Below are positions 44,177 through 54,973 of a stretch of DNA of 64,000 nucleotides, piece by piece. The stretch covers positions 62,001 to 126,000 of the forward strand of contig JAIVFJ010000025.1 in assembly GCA_025765615.1 (NCBI GenBank), given 5' to 3'. Made by a program: the position numbers and the translations under genes. How positions within the stretch are numbered: position 1 is the first letter of the stretch; each line of letters opens with the position of its first letter. The notes beneath the pieces are model-generated. The model searched no databases. It worked only from the letters and a program-made list of their open reading frames with translations, and had not been told where the DNA came from. Source of the DNA: Zopfochytrium polystomum (taxonomy: Eukaryota; Chytridiomycota; Chytridiomycetes; Chytridiales; Chytridiaceae).

Positions 44177-45515
44177 CTAGGCCGTGTTCCAGTGCTGCAG
44201 GAATTGGCTCGAGTTGGGTAAGCTGAGTGGTGAGTTTTGGATATCAGTGCGTACTGAGGTCTGATGCTCTTTCAGCTCTGTGCGCAAGGAGGTCTGTTGT
44301 GCGTGAAGCTGTTGCTGGATGTTTTCAAGGACCTTCAAGATTGACTGCAGCTCTGGAGGAGGGACAGAAGGGGGGGCAGGCGGGACAGGTGAGGGAGTTG
44401 CGGTGTCAGGAGGGGTCTGAGCTGCCTGGCTGTTGTCTTTGGAATCTGCTGAAGTGGCTTGGTTAAGGAGGAAGCCAGAGGGGCGGCCAGTTTTGCAAGA
44501 TTGAGAGGTATGGTTGGAGTTTCCACAACAGTGACAGCAGGGGAAAGGAGTGAAATCTTCCTTTTGGAGTGGGTGAAATGGGAGGGCACGGCCATTGAAG
44601 ACAACTGATTGGTTAGTTTTTTGCAACATCAATGCGCAGGTTGTAAAAACAAAATGGGCAGATGACAAAAGGCCAGCAGTGCCCTTTGCTGAGTTGAAGA
44701 ATCCTGGAATGCAAACTGACATGCACCCAAACTCATATTAGATGGGCCCAAGGTCATAGATACTTGTGGAGTGACGAATGTTATAAAGGACAGCAGTGCT
44801 TTGCTTTTCATCACTGATTCGCTGCTGGTTTTCTGCAGAAGGTTCCAGTGGTCGAATTGTGACGCTTGCACCCATAATAGTTATGAACTGAGGGGATTGT
44901 GAGGAGGGCCGTCAAAAAGGACTGTGGCAGATGCGGAGGTGGAAAGCTGGTGGTGTGCAAAATGAATAGCCATTATGGAGCCACAGGAGGATAAAGCAGA
45001 GGTGATTGCATGACGCAGGGAGTCCTTCAGCTCATCAAAGTTTTTTCTAGTAGTTCCAGGAGCCAGGTGTTGGAGGACGAGTTGGTTGGCAGGTTTGTTG
45101 GTGAATTCTGTGGCGGCAGCTGGTAGTCGACAGGTGTAAGAAAATTTAATGTGTGGGGATGTGGTCTGAAGACAGGCAGCCTGTTCGTCTGACAAAGGAT
45201 GCAGAAGGCGGAGCAAGTAAGAAGTCTGGTCCTTTGAGAGCAAGGGCTGCTGTTGGATGGTGAGGTTGCAAGTGGAGGTGAAGCGTAGGATGTCAACTTC
45301 AGTGAGTGGGGCAATAGTGGGATCTGGCGTTCTGGTGACGATCTGGAGTCAATCTGACGACAATCTGACGTTGACCTGACAATGATCTGACGATCTGACG
45401 AAGATCTAACATCAATCTGGCGGTGGCAAGGTGGTGGAGGGTGGTGGTGGAGGGTTCTGGAGTCAATCTGATGTCGATCTGATGATGATCTGATGATGAT
45501 CTGACGATCTGACAA
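44177..45515 (-). pseudogene. LINE ORF1 pseudogene (nucleic-acid-binding protein)
   Basis: Four overlapping frames. The N-terminal part (from 45515) is built on an ATCTGACG-type minisatellite, giving repeated DRQI/SSSDR residues. The centre (45243-44881) may be an RRM-like fold (VLQHLAPGTTRKNFDELKDS, ATVLFDG). The 3' frame (44722-44177) carries a perfect CX2CX4HX4C zinc knuckle (CHCCGNSNHTSQSC), then a Pro-rich linker and a coiled-coil-like QQQLHAQQTSLRTELKEHQ. Typical of Tad/I-type ORF1 proteins, which coat the LINE RNA. Confidence 0.7.
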
Positions 45516-45545
45516 CGATCTGATGTCAATCTGGCAGTGGGAAGG
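45340..45545. repeat. ATCTGACG-type minisatellite
   Basis: Two blocks of degenerate 8-12-bp units around ATCTGA(C/T)G, separated by a GGTGGTGGAGGG-rich segment. The pair of blocks is itself a repeat of about 120 bp. Located in the 5' part of the LINE, overlapping its ORF1 start. Confidence 0.8.
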
Positions 45546-45634
45546 CGGTGGAGGGGGCAGGGTGGTGGAGGGTGGTGGTGGCGGAGGGTGCAGTCTTGAG
45601 TGTCTCTTGACAACGTTTTTTTTTTGAGCCTAGG

Positions 45635-46455
45635 AAGTCAGCTTCCTATGTCGACAGCAGCCTCGTCGCCACTGCTGATGGGACTTACACAAAGTCGGGG
45701 AAGCCGAAAGGCCTAATCTGAATCCAACAAAAAGAGTTAGGTGAAGACAGTGGTGATTCTAGCCTTGCTTTCCTAGGCTTCGCCGGCGAGGACAAAGCGA
45801 TTAGAATCACACTCAAAGGGTTCAGAGAAATGTTGAACCAGGGCAGCTCACCGCAGCTCCAGGTCACCTGACTTTGTCTGAACCAATGTTGAACCAGGGA
45901 CTGGTTGATTTGAAATGCCCCTAATGATTTTAAATCATCTTTCCTCTGTGGGAAGACTGGTCACTGGACACAGACCTCTGGACAAACCTTGGTTGATTTG
46001 AACTGCTCCTGAAGATTTCAAATCATTTTCCCCTCTCTGTGGGCAGACCAGTGCTTGAACACTGGGCTCCACACAGAGCTTGGTTGATTTGAAATGCTCT
46101 GAATATTTCAAATCACCGTCCCTCTGTGGGAAGGGGTTTACAACACCTCCCCAGAGCAAAGTCCTGTCTGAAGCAGTTTGCAACTTGTTCAGATAGGCAA
46201 AACAGGAAAACTGGTCAACCTCCCTGCAGGAGTATAAATTGGGCAAAATTTTCTCATGGAAGAAAAAGGCACTCTCACTCCAATTTGCCAGTCCCTGTCT
46301 AAAACAAGCTCTCTTTACCCACTTGCCCTTGGTCGCTTGCTATGCCCGCTCCCTTGTGCAAGTTCTCAATTCAAGCCTCAGTTCCTCAACCCTTCAGCCT
46401 TCTTGCAACGCCACCTCCACTCAAGACATCGCCTTCAACACTGCAACTTCAACAA
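45635..46455 (+). mobile_element. Repeat family E, longest copy, with TATA box and leader
   Basis: Begins near GAGCCTAGGAAGTC and includes GCTTCGCCGGCGAGG (about 45778-45792), three hairpin modules (45907-45936, 45995-46024, 46086-46114) spaced about 90 bp, each followed by a CTCTGTGGG block, then TATAAATT at 46233-46240 and a pyrimidine-rich leader ending CAACTTCAACAA at 46455. It looks like a promoter region for the LINE sequence that follows directly. Also present as a palindromic pair at 29784-30818. Confidence 0.65.
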
Positions 46456-47504
46456 GACTCCACCTCACCCCACCAAGCCAACTGGTTTGGTGACTGGAAC
46501 ACCACCAGTAACCCTCTTGACCACTCCACCAGAGCCCCCACACCTCCTTCCTGTCACAGGTTCCTGCCCACTCTCTCCCTGAAAGGCCTTGTTGATTCAT
46601 TTCGACACCTGCACCCAGACTCAACCTCTTACACACACACCACTGGCTCCTACTCCTCTCAATTGGACAGCATTTGGCTATTGCCACCAGCTCTTGACTA
46701 CGTCACTGAAGCTAACATCTCTTCTCCTCTTGTAGAGCTCCGCCTCACTGACACTTCAGACCACCTCCCCTTCAACCTTATCCTTGCTCTCTGCACTGAC
46801 AGGTCATCAAACCTTTGGAAGCTTCAGAAGAGCAACTGGCCAATTTCATATCAGCTGTCTCACTTCACTTGAGCTTGCCCCCCTCTCAGCAGTATCCTCG
46901 CAGCAATGGACACCATTCTCCTCCCCTTTGAGCTTGAGTTCCTCCCTTCTCCATCCCTACCCTTTCAATACCCCTCCCCAGAACGTGCATCACTCCTCGT
47001 CAGCCACCTTGGCACACTTTCCACATCATTTCACAAGTTGCTGCTTCAGCTTGGTAAAAAGTTCCTTCCTCACAAGGGAGCCTCCTTATTAGCAACGCCA
47101 AAGATAGATTGCCATGCCAAAACATTTCTCATTGCGCGTTGGAAAGTTGAGAAACTGCAGTCACTTGCCACAGTCCCTGCACATGATCTGGCCAACATCT
47201 TCCCTTCCATCCCTTTGACCCCATCTGAGTGGGGCGGATCAGTCTTACTCCTTCTTGTCCCACATCCACCAGTACAAAACCTGCTTCCTTGACACAAATG
47301 ACTATCGTGATGTTCTGCTCCCTGCCCTCAACCACCATTGCCAGGCCATCTACTGTGCCCCACGCCAGGCAGCAGAAAAGCACAAAATGGAGGATATCGC
47401 CACAGCTCTCATACGTCGACACGACCTTTTCTCTTCGGCAAGATAAAGACTGTCCTCAACAACATCCTTAACCGTACTCAAAGCAACTCCAGCATTGACA
47501 ACAG
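46456..47504 (+). pseudogene. LINE copy 3 fragment (endonuclease C-terminus to pre-RT linker)
   Basis: Close to 43330-42280 of the minus-strand LINE, in opposite orientation: FGDWN, LDHSTRAPTPP, LSLKGLVDSFRHLHPD, LDSIW, and TSDHLPF with the endonuclease SDH kept. Frame is broken at about 46870 and 47240. It joins family E leader at 46455 and stops at 47504, where repeat family B begins. Less decayed in the endonuclease than the larger copy. Confidence 0.85.
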
Positions 47505-47538
47505 TGTGAGGACGACAGGCTGTCAAGCCTGTGACCTC
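47505..47538 (+). mobile_element. LTR-like family B copy 2, left part
   Basis: TGTGAGGACGACAGGCTGTC, then CTGTGACCTC; continues at 48834 after the inserted element. The reverse complement of 10776-10812 shows the uninterrupted sequence. Confidence 0.75.
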
Positions 47539-48820
47539 TTTTTTTTTTTTTTTTTTTTTTGTTCCAGCGCCAGAGGGCCAGGCAGGAAGAGAACCATCAG
47601 CAGTGAACCATAGTTGACTTAGTCAAGGTATCACCTCAGCAAACCCCACCCCATGCACTTTGGACTTACAGGGTCGTCAGGTATCTCCACCGCATATAAA
47701 ACATAGTAACAAAGAACATGGAATGGGAAGGAATGGTGGTTGAAGAGAGGTTGTAGTTGTAAATGGATAGGTTGAGGGGCAAAGTTCTCAAAGAGAGTGT
47801 TGAAGAGATCAAGAAAGGAAAGAGCCAGTGGGGAAATCAAGGACAAGAGTTGTTGTCAGAGAAGGGCGAGAGCCCAAATGGAAGTTCAAAACGAAAGGTA
47901 AACGAATATGTGTTGTGATAGTTGTCAGAGTAGGCAAAGCCTGAGTCAGAGTTCCCAAAAGGGAAGGTAGAGGAGCATCAAGGGTTATAGTCAGAGGGGC
48001 AGAAGCCAGGTAAATGAGTAAGTTGTAGTGTGTGAGGTTGCAAGGGATAGGAAGCGGCAAGTCAAGGGCTGCGAGAGCAGTGGCCCCACATGGGCAAAGT
48101 TGCCAGGCTATAATAGTTGTAGAGAAGGTGCAGCAAGCAGTCAATAATCGATGGGAGGGGCGATAATTGCAATCTGGTTGGCGCAGTGACGAAGGGTGAG
48201 AGGTTGAGAGCAAAGGGTGATTGCGATAGAAAACAGCAGTTGGCAAGACAATCTAGTTTTTTGCAATGGTGAGGGTGACGATTGTGATCTGGCGGCAGTG
48301 GCAAACAGTCAGTGAAGTGTCAGTGGTGGTGGTTGAGGTTGCGACAAAAATAGCAAAACTGATGGCAGCGGCAAAGCTGCTGCAATATCGAAGTTGAGAT
48401 CGCGACCAGAGGCCACGATTGCGGTGGGAAGAGCAGAACTGACATAGGGATCGCAGCCAAAGACCGCCATAGTAACAAAAATGGCGGTGTTGATGACGTA
48501 ATCACAGTGGAAATGGCGAGGTTGAATGGCCTTTGGTCGTGATCATGGCAGAGATTGCAGTGGAAGGCTGCTACTGCAGCGAACGTGGTGATGCAGACGT
48601 CGAGATCGTGACCGAAAATCGAGGCCAAAGGCCGTGGTTGCAGCGAAAATAGCGGAGCTAATGTCGAGATCGCAGCCAGAGGCTGCAAGATCAGTGGAAA
48701 GGACGGATCCACATATGGTGGTGGCGAACCTGCCGCAAGGCAGGTGGCGAGATTGCGGGCTTCAGCTGCAATCTCGCAATGCTTGGCAAGAAGGGATGGT
48801 ATCGAGTGTCAGTTGACCCG
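47539..48820 (-). mobile_element. Non-autonomous element with LINE 3' tail, flanked by a 13-bp target duplication
   Basis: Minus-strand insert of 1.28 kb. Its 3' end is a long poly(A) (poly(T) at 47539-47560) preceded by about 150 bp shared with the LINE tail at 37867-38010. The remaining body is unrelated to that LINE and has no recognisable domain; 48380-48720 is built of degenerate GAGATCGCGACCAGAGGCC-like repeats. The flanks are identical: AGCCTGTGACCTC at 47526-47538 and 48821-48833. This is the hallmark of target-primed reverse transcription. Confidence 0.85.
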
Positions 48821-49010
48821 AGCCTGTGACCTCAAATAAATTAAGTGTATACCCCCTCTTTAACTGGTAAATGTGAGGATTCCCTTGCTGGCAAAACGTG
48901 ACTAGGCTTGGATTCCTGCTCTCTTATTAATTATTGGGTTTCCGTACCGCCTCCAACTGGCTCTGTATGTCTGCCTCTGACCTATACTTATTATTGCTGC
49001 CGGGGCTGCT
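48821..49010 (+). mobile_element. LTR-like family B copy 2, right part
   Basis: Target duplication, then AAATAAATTAAGTGTATACC, matching the reverse complement of 10600-10780. The end is not sharply defined; similarity fades near 49000. Confidence 0.65.
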
Positions 49011-49127
49011 GGGGCACAGTTATTGTATTGAGCCATCCTCTACGCGTGTCAGTTTGGGCGTATGGGGGTGGCGTGGGTGGTGTGAATCGCGGCGATCATT
49101 AGGGATTTTTGAATCAGGGGAGGAGGG

Positions 49128-49270
49128 TGTAAACAGTCAACTCCGAGTGAGTGAGTGGAAGGAGTGAATGAAGTGGAGATGTGTGTTTGAGGGTGGTCCT
49201 TCTCCCCAACTTTGGAGAGAAAGAGGAAAAAAACTCTGTTATGAATTATAGATACATGATGATGGTATAC
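49128..49270 (+). mobile_element. Repeat family D, copy 3
   Basis: TGTAAACAGTCAACTC followed by GTGAGTGAGTGGAAGGAGTG and ATGATGATGGTATAC; matches 31009-31140. Confidence 0.65.
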
Positions 49271-50060
49271 ATGCTGTAATAGTTGCTAGGCAAGCGTGAC
49301 CAGCACAGGGTAAAAACCTCTGAGCAGAGGAGGAGGAAAACTGTTGACACTGGGTTTCTGTTCCACTTAATACTTGGAGTATTGTCATCAGCGCAAGCCA
49401 GTGCCTAGGTCTGCATTGGCAGTGGCTCACTCTCCCATGGGCATTGTGAGAACAAAAACTGACAGTCACAATAGGTTCAGGTGTGTCTTGTGCCTCTTGC
49501 TGCTAACCAGCATTAATTGACCCGGAAAAAAGCGGAGCGCGTAGCGGGGTCACGTATTGTAGCTAAATATCGCAATAATCGCTTGGCCCCCTTCTCCATA
49601 ATTTTTTTTCAAGACTTTTCCCCCAATTCGAAAACAAACACAAAAAAAAAAAAAAAAAAAAAAAAAAAGGAGAGAACACGAAAAGCAACCCCCCCGCGCC
49701 AGCCAACAAAACTTCTTCTAGTCGCGCAAAAAAAGGGGTGGCGAGCATTTATATGTATGTGGGAAACAGAAGAAGACGAAGGAAACCACTCCCCTGCTCT
49801 CAATCCCAGGGAGTACGGAAAAACAAAGAAAAAAAAAAAAAACGCGAGGCATAAGTCAGAATCAAAAATATCAAGTTGAGCCTCCGCCTTCTTCATCCTC
49901 CTCTCCCCTTTCCAAGAACGCGCACCGGAAACATACACAAACACACACAAATATAAACGGACACAACACATACATTCATATATATTCAGGGAGCGCCTGC
50001 ACCTCCCCGGTTCCTCCGCCCAACAACCAAAAGCCCAGCGAACGCGACGCGCCGCTCAGC
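49271..50060. other. TE-to-gene transition, 3' flank of the low-complexity protein gene
   Basis: AT-rich repeat DNA gives way at about 49510 to host-like sequence. A-runs lie at 49640-49668 and 49827-49841. No coding sequence. It includes the 3' UTR of the minus-strand gene that ends at 50061. Confidence 0.5.
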
Positions 50061-53000
50061 TCAGAGGTCTCCCATGTCGCTAATGACGCCGGGGCTCTCC
50101 TGCATCGGGATGCCAATGAACTTTGCCTCGTCGGCGTCAAAGCCGACGCCGCACTTTGTCATGGTCAGGCTGCCGCCGCCGCTGGTCCGGACCGAGCCGT
50201 ACGCGTCCATGGTCGGGCCTTGGATGCGGAACGTCGGGACGGGCGCGGGCGCGGGAGCGGGGGCGGGGGTGGGGGCGGGGGCGCGCGCGGGCGCCGGTGG
50301 CTTAGGCTGAGGCTGAGGCTGAGGCTTCGGTGTCTTGGCAGGTGCGGGAGCGGGAGCGGCGGGGGCGGCCACAGGCGACCGAGTGGTGATGATGGCGGGG
50401 GGCAGGTTGGCGAGGACGCGCTGGCTGAGGCGGCGCGGCGTTGGCGAGGCGGCGAGGGGCGGCGGCGTGTAGGAATTCGGCTGCTGCGGCGGCGGCGGCG
50501 GCGGCGGCGACGTTGGCGGCGACGAGGCCGCCGGAGCCGGGGTCGCCTTGCGCGTCGGCTCGGCGGCGGCCGCTGCGGCACCGGCGGCGGCGGCAGCGGC
50601 GGTGCTGCTCGAGGGCCCAATCTTGTTGCCCCCGTTCCGCTGGTCGGGCGCGAGGATCCACGTGACGCCGCCGCTGTTTACGCCGCCGCCAGAGCTTTCG
50701 ACCGCCGCTGGAAGCGTCGGCTGCCGACGCACTGGCTTCGGCCGCGGTGGCGGTGGGGTCTTCCCTGGAGCCGCTGCAGCTGGGGACGGTGATCTTTGAG
50801 CCGACGTCCGTCCAGGGCCCTGTCGCTCTGGAGCGGGTGCCATTGCTGCTGGCGACGGGGAATGGGCTCTGTCTTGCGTCGGGGTGTGCTGCTGTGCCGG
50901 TGCTCGCACCGGCGCACTGGGCGACGCTGCAGTCGTTGTCGTTGTGGTTGTGGTTGTTGCCGCCTGTGCTGCAGGCACAGCGCGGAATGTCGACGCGTGA
51001 GCACTTGGCTGCTTTGCTTCCTGCATCGGTCTCTGCGAGGCCAGCGGAGCGGCGGCAGCAGCCGTCCCCGACCGGGTCGACTTCTGCACAGCCCAACCAG
51101 CCGGCAGCGCTGGCGTCGGACTATCGGCCGAGACTGGCGATTCAAACATGACCGGTTCGACTTCGTCGTCGTAGTACGCAGCAGCGCTGATCACGACGGG
51201 TGCTGCAGTGGATGATGTCGCCAACGTTGGCTGAGGGGCCCGTGTAGGCGAGGGGGACCTCTGATAAAAGTCAAAAGTGCTTTGCGCCTGCACAGCTCGC
51301 GAAGGTGAGGGTGATCTCTGGCGGTATGGGGATGCATTGCGAACTTTTTCCGCAGTGCGCGAATCGTTCTCTCGCGCAGAGGATCGAGAGTCTGGGGCTA
51401 CGGCGTGTGAATTGTACAGCGATTCGGACTGCTGGGGCGCCGCCGGCTTTGCAGCTCGTGTCCTCTGCTGCTGGGACTGCGAGGTTGGAATTGAGGAGGT
51501 GGAAGATGGGACGCGCTGAGATCCGACTGCGTAAACGGAGTCTCTCGACGATCCAGAGGCTGACTGGTGCGTGTGGGAAGGCGACTCGGCAGGTGTCTGC
51601 TGGTGGACGTCTCGAAGAATGTTGTGCTTCCGTGAGGCTGCCGTTGGTGCTTCAGCGACCGGCGCTGGCACCAACGGACGGCGAGGAATTGGGGCGTAAA
51701 TTGAGGACGAAACGTCCGAGTCGCGATCATCATAACCAGGGGACCCAGAGCCGTCTATCGAGCCAGAGTCGCGGGGCAGGTGGCTCGAACGACTGCTGCG
51801 ACTGTATTGATCTGCAGAGTCTGCTGTTCGTTTTTCAGGATCCCGGCGTGCGGAGGTGCTGCTGGTTGGTCCTCGGCTGTGCGCGTGGTTCCCGTAATCC
51901 ATGGCAGTGTCCATTTTCCGCAGTTGCGAAGGACGCCGGCCGGAAGGTGGGTTGAAGGCGTTGTAGGGCAGATCGCTGTTGGAGGATGCGGTGGATGAAT
52001 GACGAGACGGACTGGACGTTGTCCTTTGTCGGGAGGAAGCAGCTTGTGGCTGTCGGCGAGATGAGTAAGTATCGGCGAGGTAGTGGGCGACTTCGATATT
52101 GCTCGACGAAGCTGACGAGAGTGTGGATGAGGAAGTGAGTTCGGGTGTAGCAGGTGGAAGTAGCGTGCGCAAAGGGGGTGGAGTCCTACTGCGACCCCGA
52201 CCCCGATCGACGGATACACGTCGAAGGCGAGACGATCTCCGAGTGACGCGAAACTCCTGATAGTGGTCATCGTCTGCTTCGTCTCTATACCGGCCGAAGG
52301 CACCACCTCGCATCTGGTCATTCCTGCGAGCCGATCTTGATCTTGCCTCCCAGTCGTCTTCTTCATCGCCCCTACTGGTCTGGTCGCTGCCTCCTTCGAT
52401 CAACTTCAAAGAGGCCGTCCGGTTGGACGGAGCGGAATTCGAAGAGCTGGAACCCGACGACGCCGATGACGACCATGCTCTGACATCCAGGTTCGGGACG
52501 ACTTCACCATCCAGCCCCGTTCGAGCGAGCAGCAGGGATGTAGTGCGAGGCAAAAAAATGGGCTTTCCTCGGCTATCTCTTTGTGGCGGTGGAAGAAACC
52601 AGCTCCAAAGGGAAGGAGCCCAGGAGAAGAGGATCCAGAGGAACCCGGGGCTCCCTGCGCTCCTCCGCGGCACAAGAGCCGTAGAACTGGATGGTGGGCT
52701 GGGGTAGTTGAGGTTGCTCATGGGAGCAGGGGTGTTTACAGCTGATGGTGGACGGCGGGCTAGAGATGGCTCTCGACGCGATCCCGCCTGCGGCTGCCGC
52801 TGATGTTGATGCTGCTGCTGGTACTGCTGCTGCTGCTGCTGCTGGTACTGCTGATTGTAGTGATTTGGCTGCTGGTACAATGCTTGGTACGGCGGCTGTT
52901 GGTGTAGCTGCTGGTGGTGGTGTAGCTCCTGAGGTTGAATATGATGTCGAGATAGCCGGGTCGATGAGGTGCTACTAGAGTACGGGGTTCCTTCTCTGTA

Positions 53001-53534
53001 GGGGACATTGGAGTAGTAGGATTCGACCGCGAGTTGAGGGGGCTGCGACTGTGACGATAGCAAAGATTGCGAGGGTGGTGATGTGGGGATGCCGCGGCCT
53101 GAGGCTCGATTTGAAATCGAGCTCCGGGAGGAGGTTGCGGATGAGTTGGACGAACGCAGAGCGGAGTTGTAGGAGTAGTTTGGCTGGCTGTATGGTGGGT
53201 CGGCGGAGTCTACGGGAGGTAGCGGTCCGTGGGAGGAATATGTGGAGAAGGAGGAGGAAGGGGAGGAAGTGGAGTAGGAGGAGGAATAGGGGGCATAGTG
53301 GTGTTGGGAACGCGGAGGAGAGGAGGAGTATCCATGGTCGAAGTACTGATGGCTGGTGCTGATTCCTCCCCCTCCTCCTCCCCCTCCTCCTCCTCCTCCA
53401 TTCGATGATGGCGTCGGGGTATGTCGGGAGCGGGTTCCTCGACTAGCGGAGAAGCTGCTTCTGCTGCCCTTGTTGCTGCCGCTGCCAAAGCTACTCCTGC
53501 TGTTACTGCTGCTGCTGCTGCTGGCGGAGCTCAT
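50061..53534 (-). CDS. Large Ser/Gln/Pro-rich protein of unknown function
   Basis: Uninterrupted frame of 1157 aa from ATG at 53534. The frame is open further upstream to 53906, but that part reads like translated UTR, so the ATG before the Ser run was chosen. The protein is mostly low-complexity: poly-Ser and poly-Gly at the N-terminus, a Gln-rich zone (about residues 215-245) and long Ala/Pro-rich stretches after residue 800. One short hydrophobic segment (GFLWILFSWAPSLWSWFL, about residue 300) could be a membrane hairpin. Arg-rich blocks (RRSSRLRRVSVDRGRGRSRT) follow. The last 60 residues look more ordered (FRIQGPTMDAYGSVR, SLTMTKCGVGFDADEAKF) and may be a conserved element. No family recognised. 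It is divergent from ELP1 across 1.4 kb. Function unknown. Confidence 0.75.
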   Translation of the reverse strand: MSSASSSSSSNSRSSFGSGSNKGSRSSFSASRGTRSRHTPTPSSNGGGGGGGGGGGGISTSHQYFDHGYSSSPPRSQHHYAPYSSSYSTSSPSSSFSTYSSHGPLPPVDSADPPYSQPNYSYNSALRSSNSSATSSRSSISNRASGRGIPTSPPSQSLLSSQSQPPQLAVESYYSNVPYREGTPYSSSTSSTRLSRHHIQPQELHHHQQLHQQPPYQALYQQPNHYNQQYQQQQQQQYQQQHQHQRQPQAGSRREPSLARRPPSAVNTPAPMSNLNYPSPPSSSTALVPRRSAGSPGFLWILFSWAPSLWSWFLPPPQRDSRGKPIFLPRTTSLLLARTGLDGEVVPNLDVRAWSSSASSGSSSSNSAPSNRTASLKLIEGGSDQTSRGDEEDDWEARSRSARRNDQMRGGAFGRYRDEADDDHYQEFRVTRRSSRLRRVSVDRGRGRSRTPPPLRTLLPPATPELTSSSTLSSASSSNIEVAHYLADTYSSRRQPQAASSRQRTTSSPSRHSSTASSNSDLPYNAFNPPSGRRPSQLRKMDTAMDYGNHAHSRGPTSSTSARRDPEKRTADSADQYSRSSRSSHLPRDSGSIDGSGSPGYDDRDSDVSSSIYAPIPRRPLVPAPVAEAPTAASRKHNILRDVHQQTPAESPSHTHQSASGSSRDSVYAVGSQRVPSSTSSIPTSQSQQQRTRAAKPAAPQQSESLYNSHAVAPDSRSSARENDSRTAEKVRNASPYRQRSPSPSRAVQAQSTFDFYQRSPSPTRAPQPTLATSSTAAPVVISAAAYYDDEVEPVMFESPVSADSPTPALPAGWAVQKSTRSGTAAAAAPLASQRPMQEAKQPSAHASTFRAVPAAQAATTTTTTTTTAASPSAPVRAPAQQHTPTQDRAHSPSPAAMAPAPERQGPGRTSAQRSPSPAAAAPGKTPPPPRPKPVRRQPTLPAAVESSGGGVNSGGVTWILAPDQRNGGNKIGPSSSTAAAAAAGAAAAAAEPTRKATPAPAASSPPTSPPPPPPPQQPNSYTPPPLAASPTPRRLSQRVLANLPPAIITTRSPVAAPAAPAPAPAKTPKPQPQPQPKPPAPARAPAPTPAPAPAPAPVPTFRIQGPTMDAYGSVRTSGGGSLTMTKCGVGFDADEAKFIGIPMQESPGVISDMGDL

Positions 53535-54973
<1,439 letters not shown>

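Larger units (their letters stand above)
37852..45620 (-). mobile_element. Non-LTR retrotransposon (LINE) with endonuclease, RT and RNase H, near full length
   Basis: A 7.7-kb element on the minus strand. It ends at 37852-37866 in a poly(A) tail (poly(T) on +), preceded by a 3' UTR and ORF2, with ORF1 upstream. The same last 150 bp are found at 47539-47690 in a different element. The domain set (ORF1 with zinc knuckle; ORF2 with APE endonuclease, RT, RNase H and CCHC) resembles Tad/I-type fungal LINEs. Many frameshifts show it is inactive. The 5' end near 45620 meets repeat family E head to head. Confidence 0.85.

Noticed and set aside
50302..51955. Several long plus- and minus-strand frames inside the low-complexity gene
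   Set aside because: Off-frame readings of GCG/CAG-rich coding DNA; only the 1157-residue frame is uninterrupted throughout.
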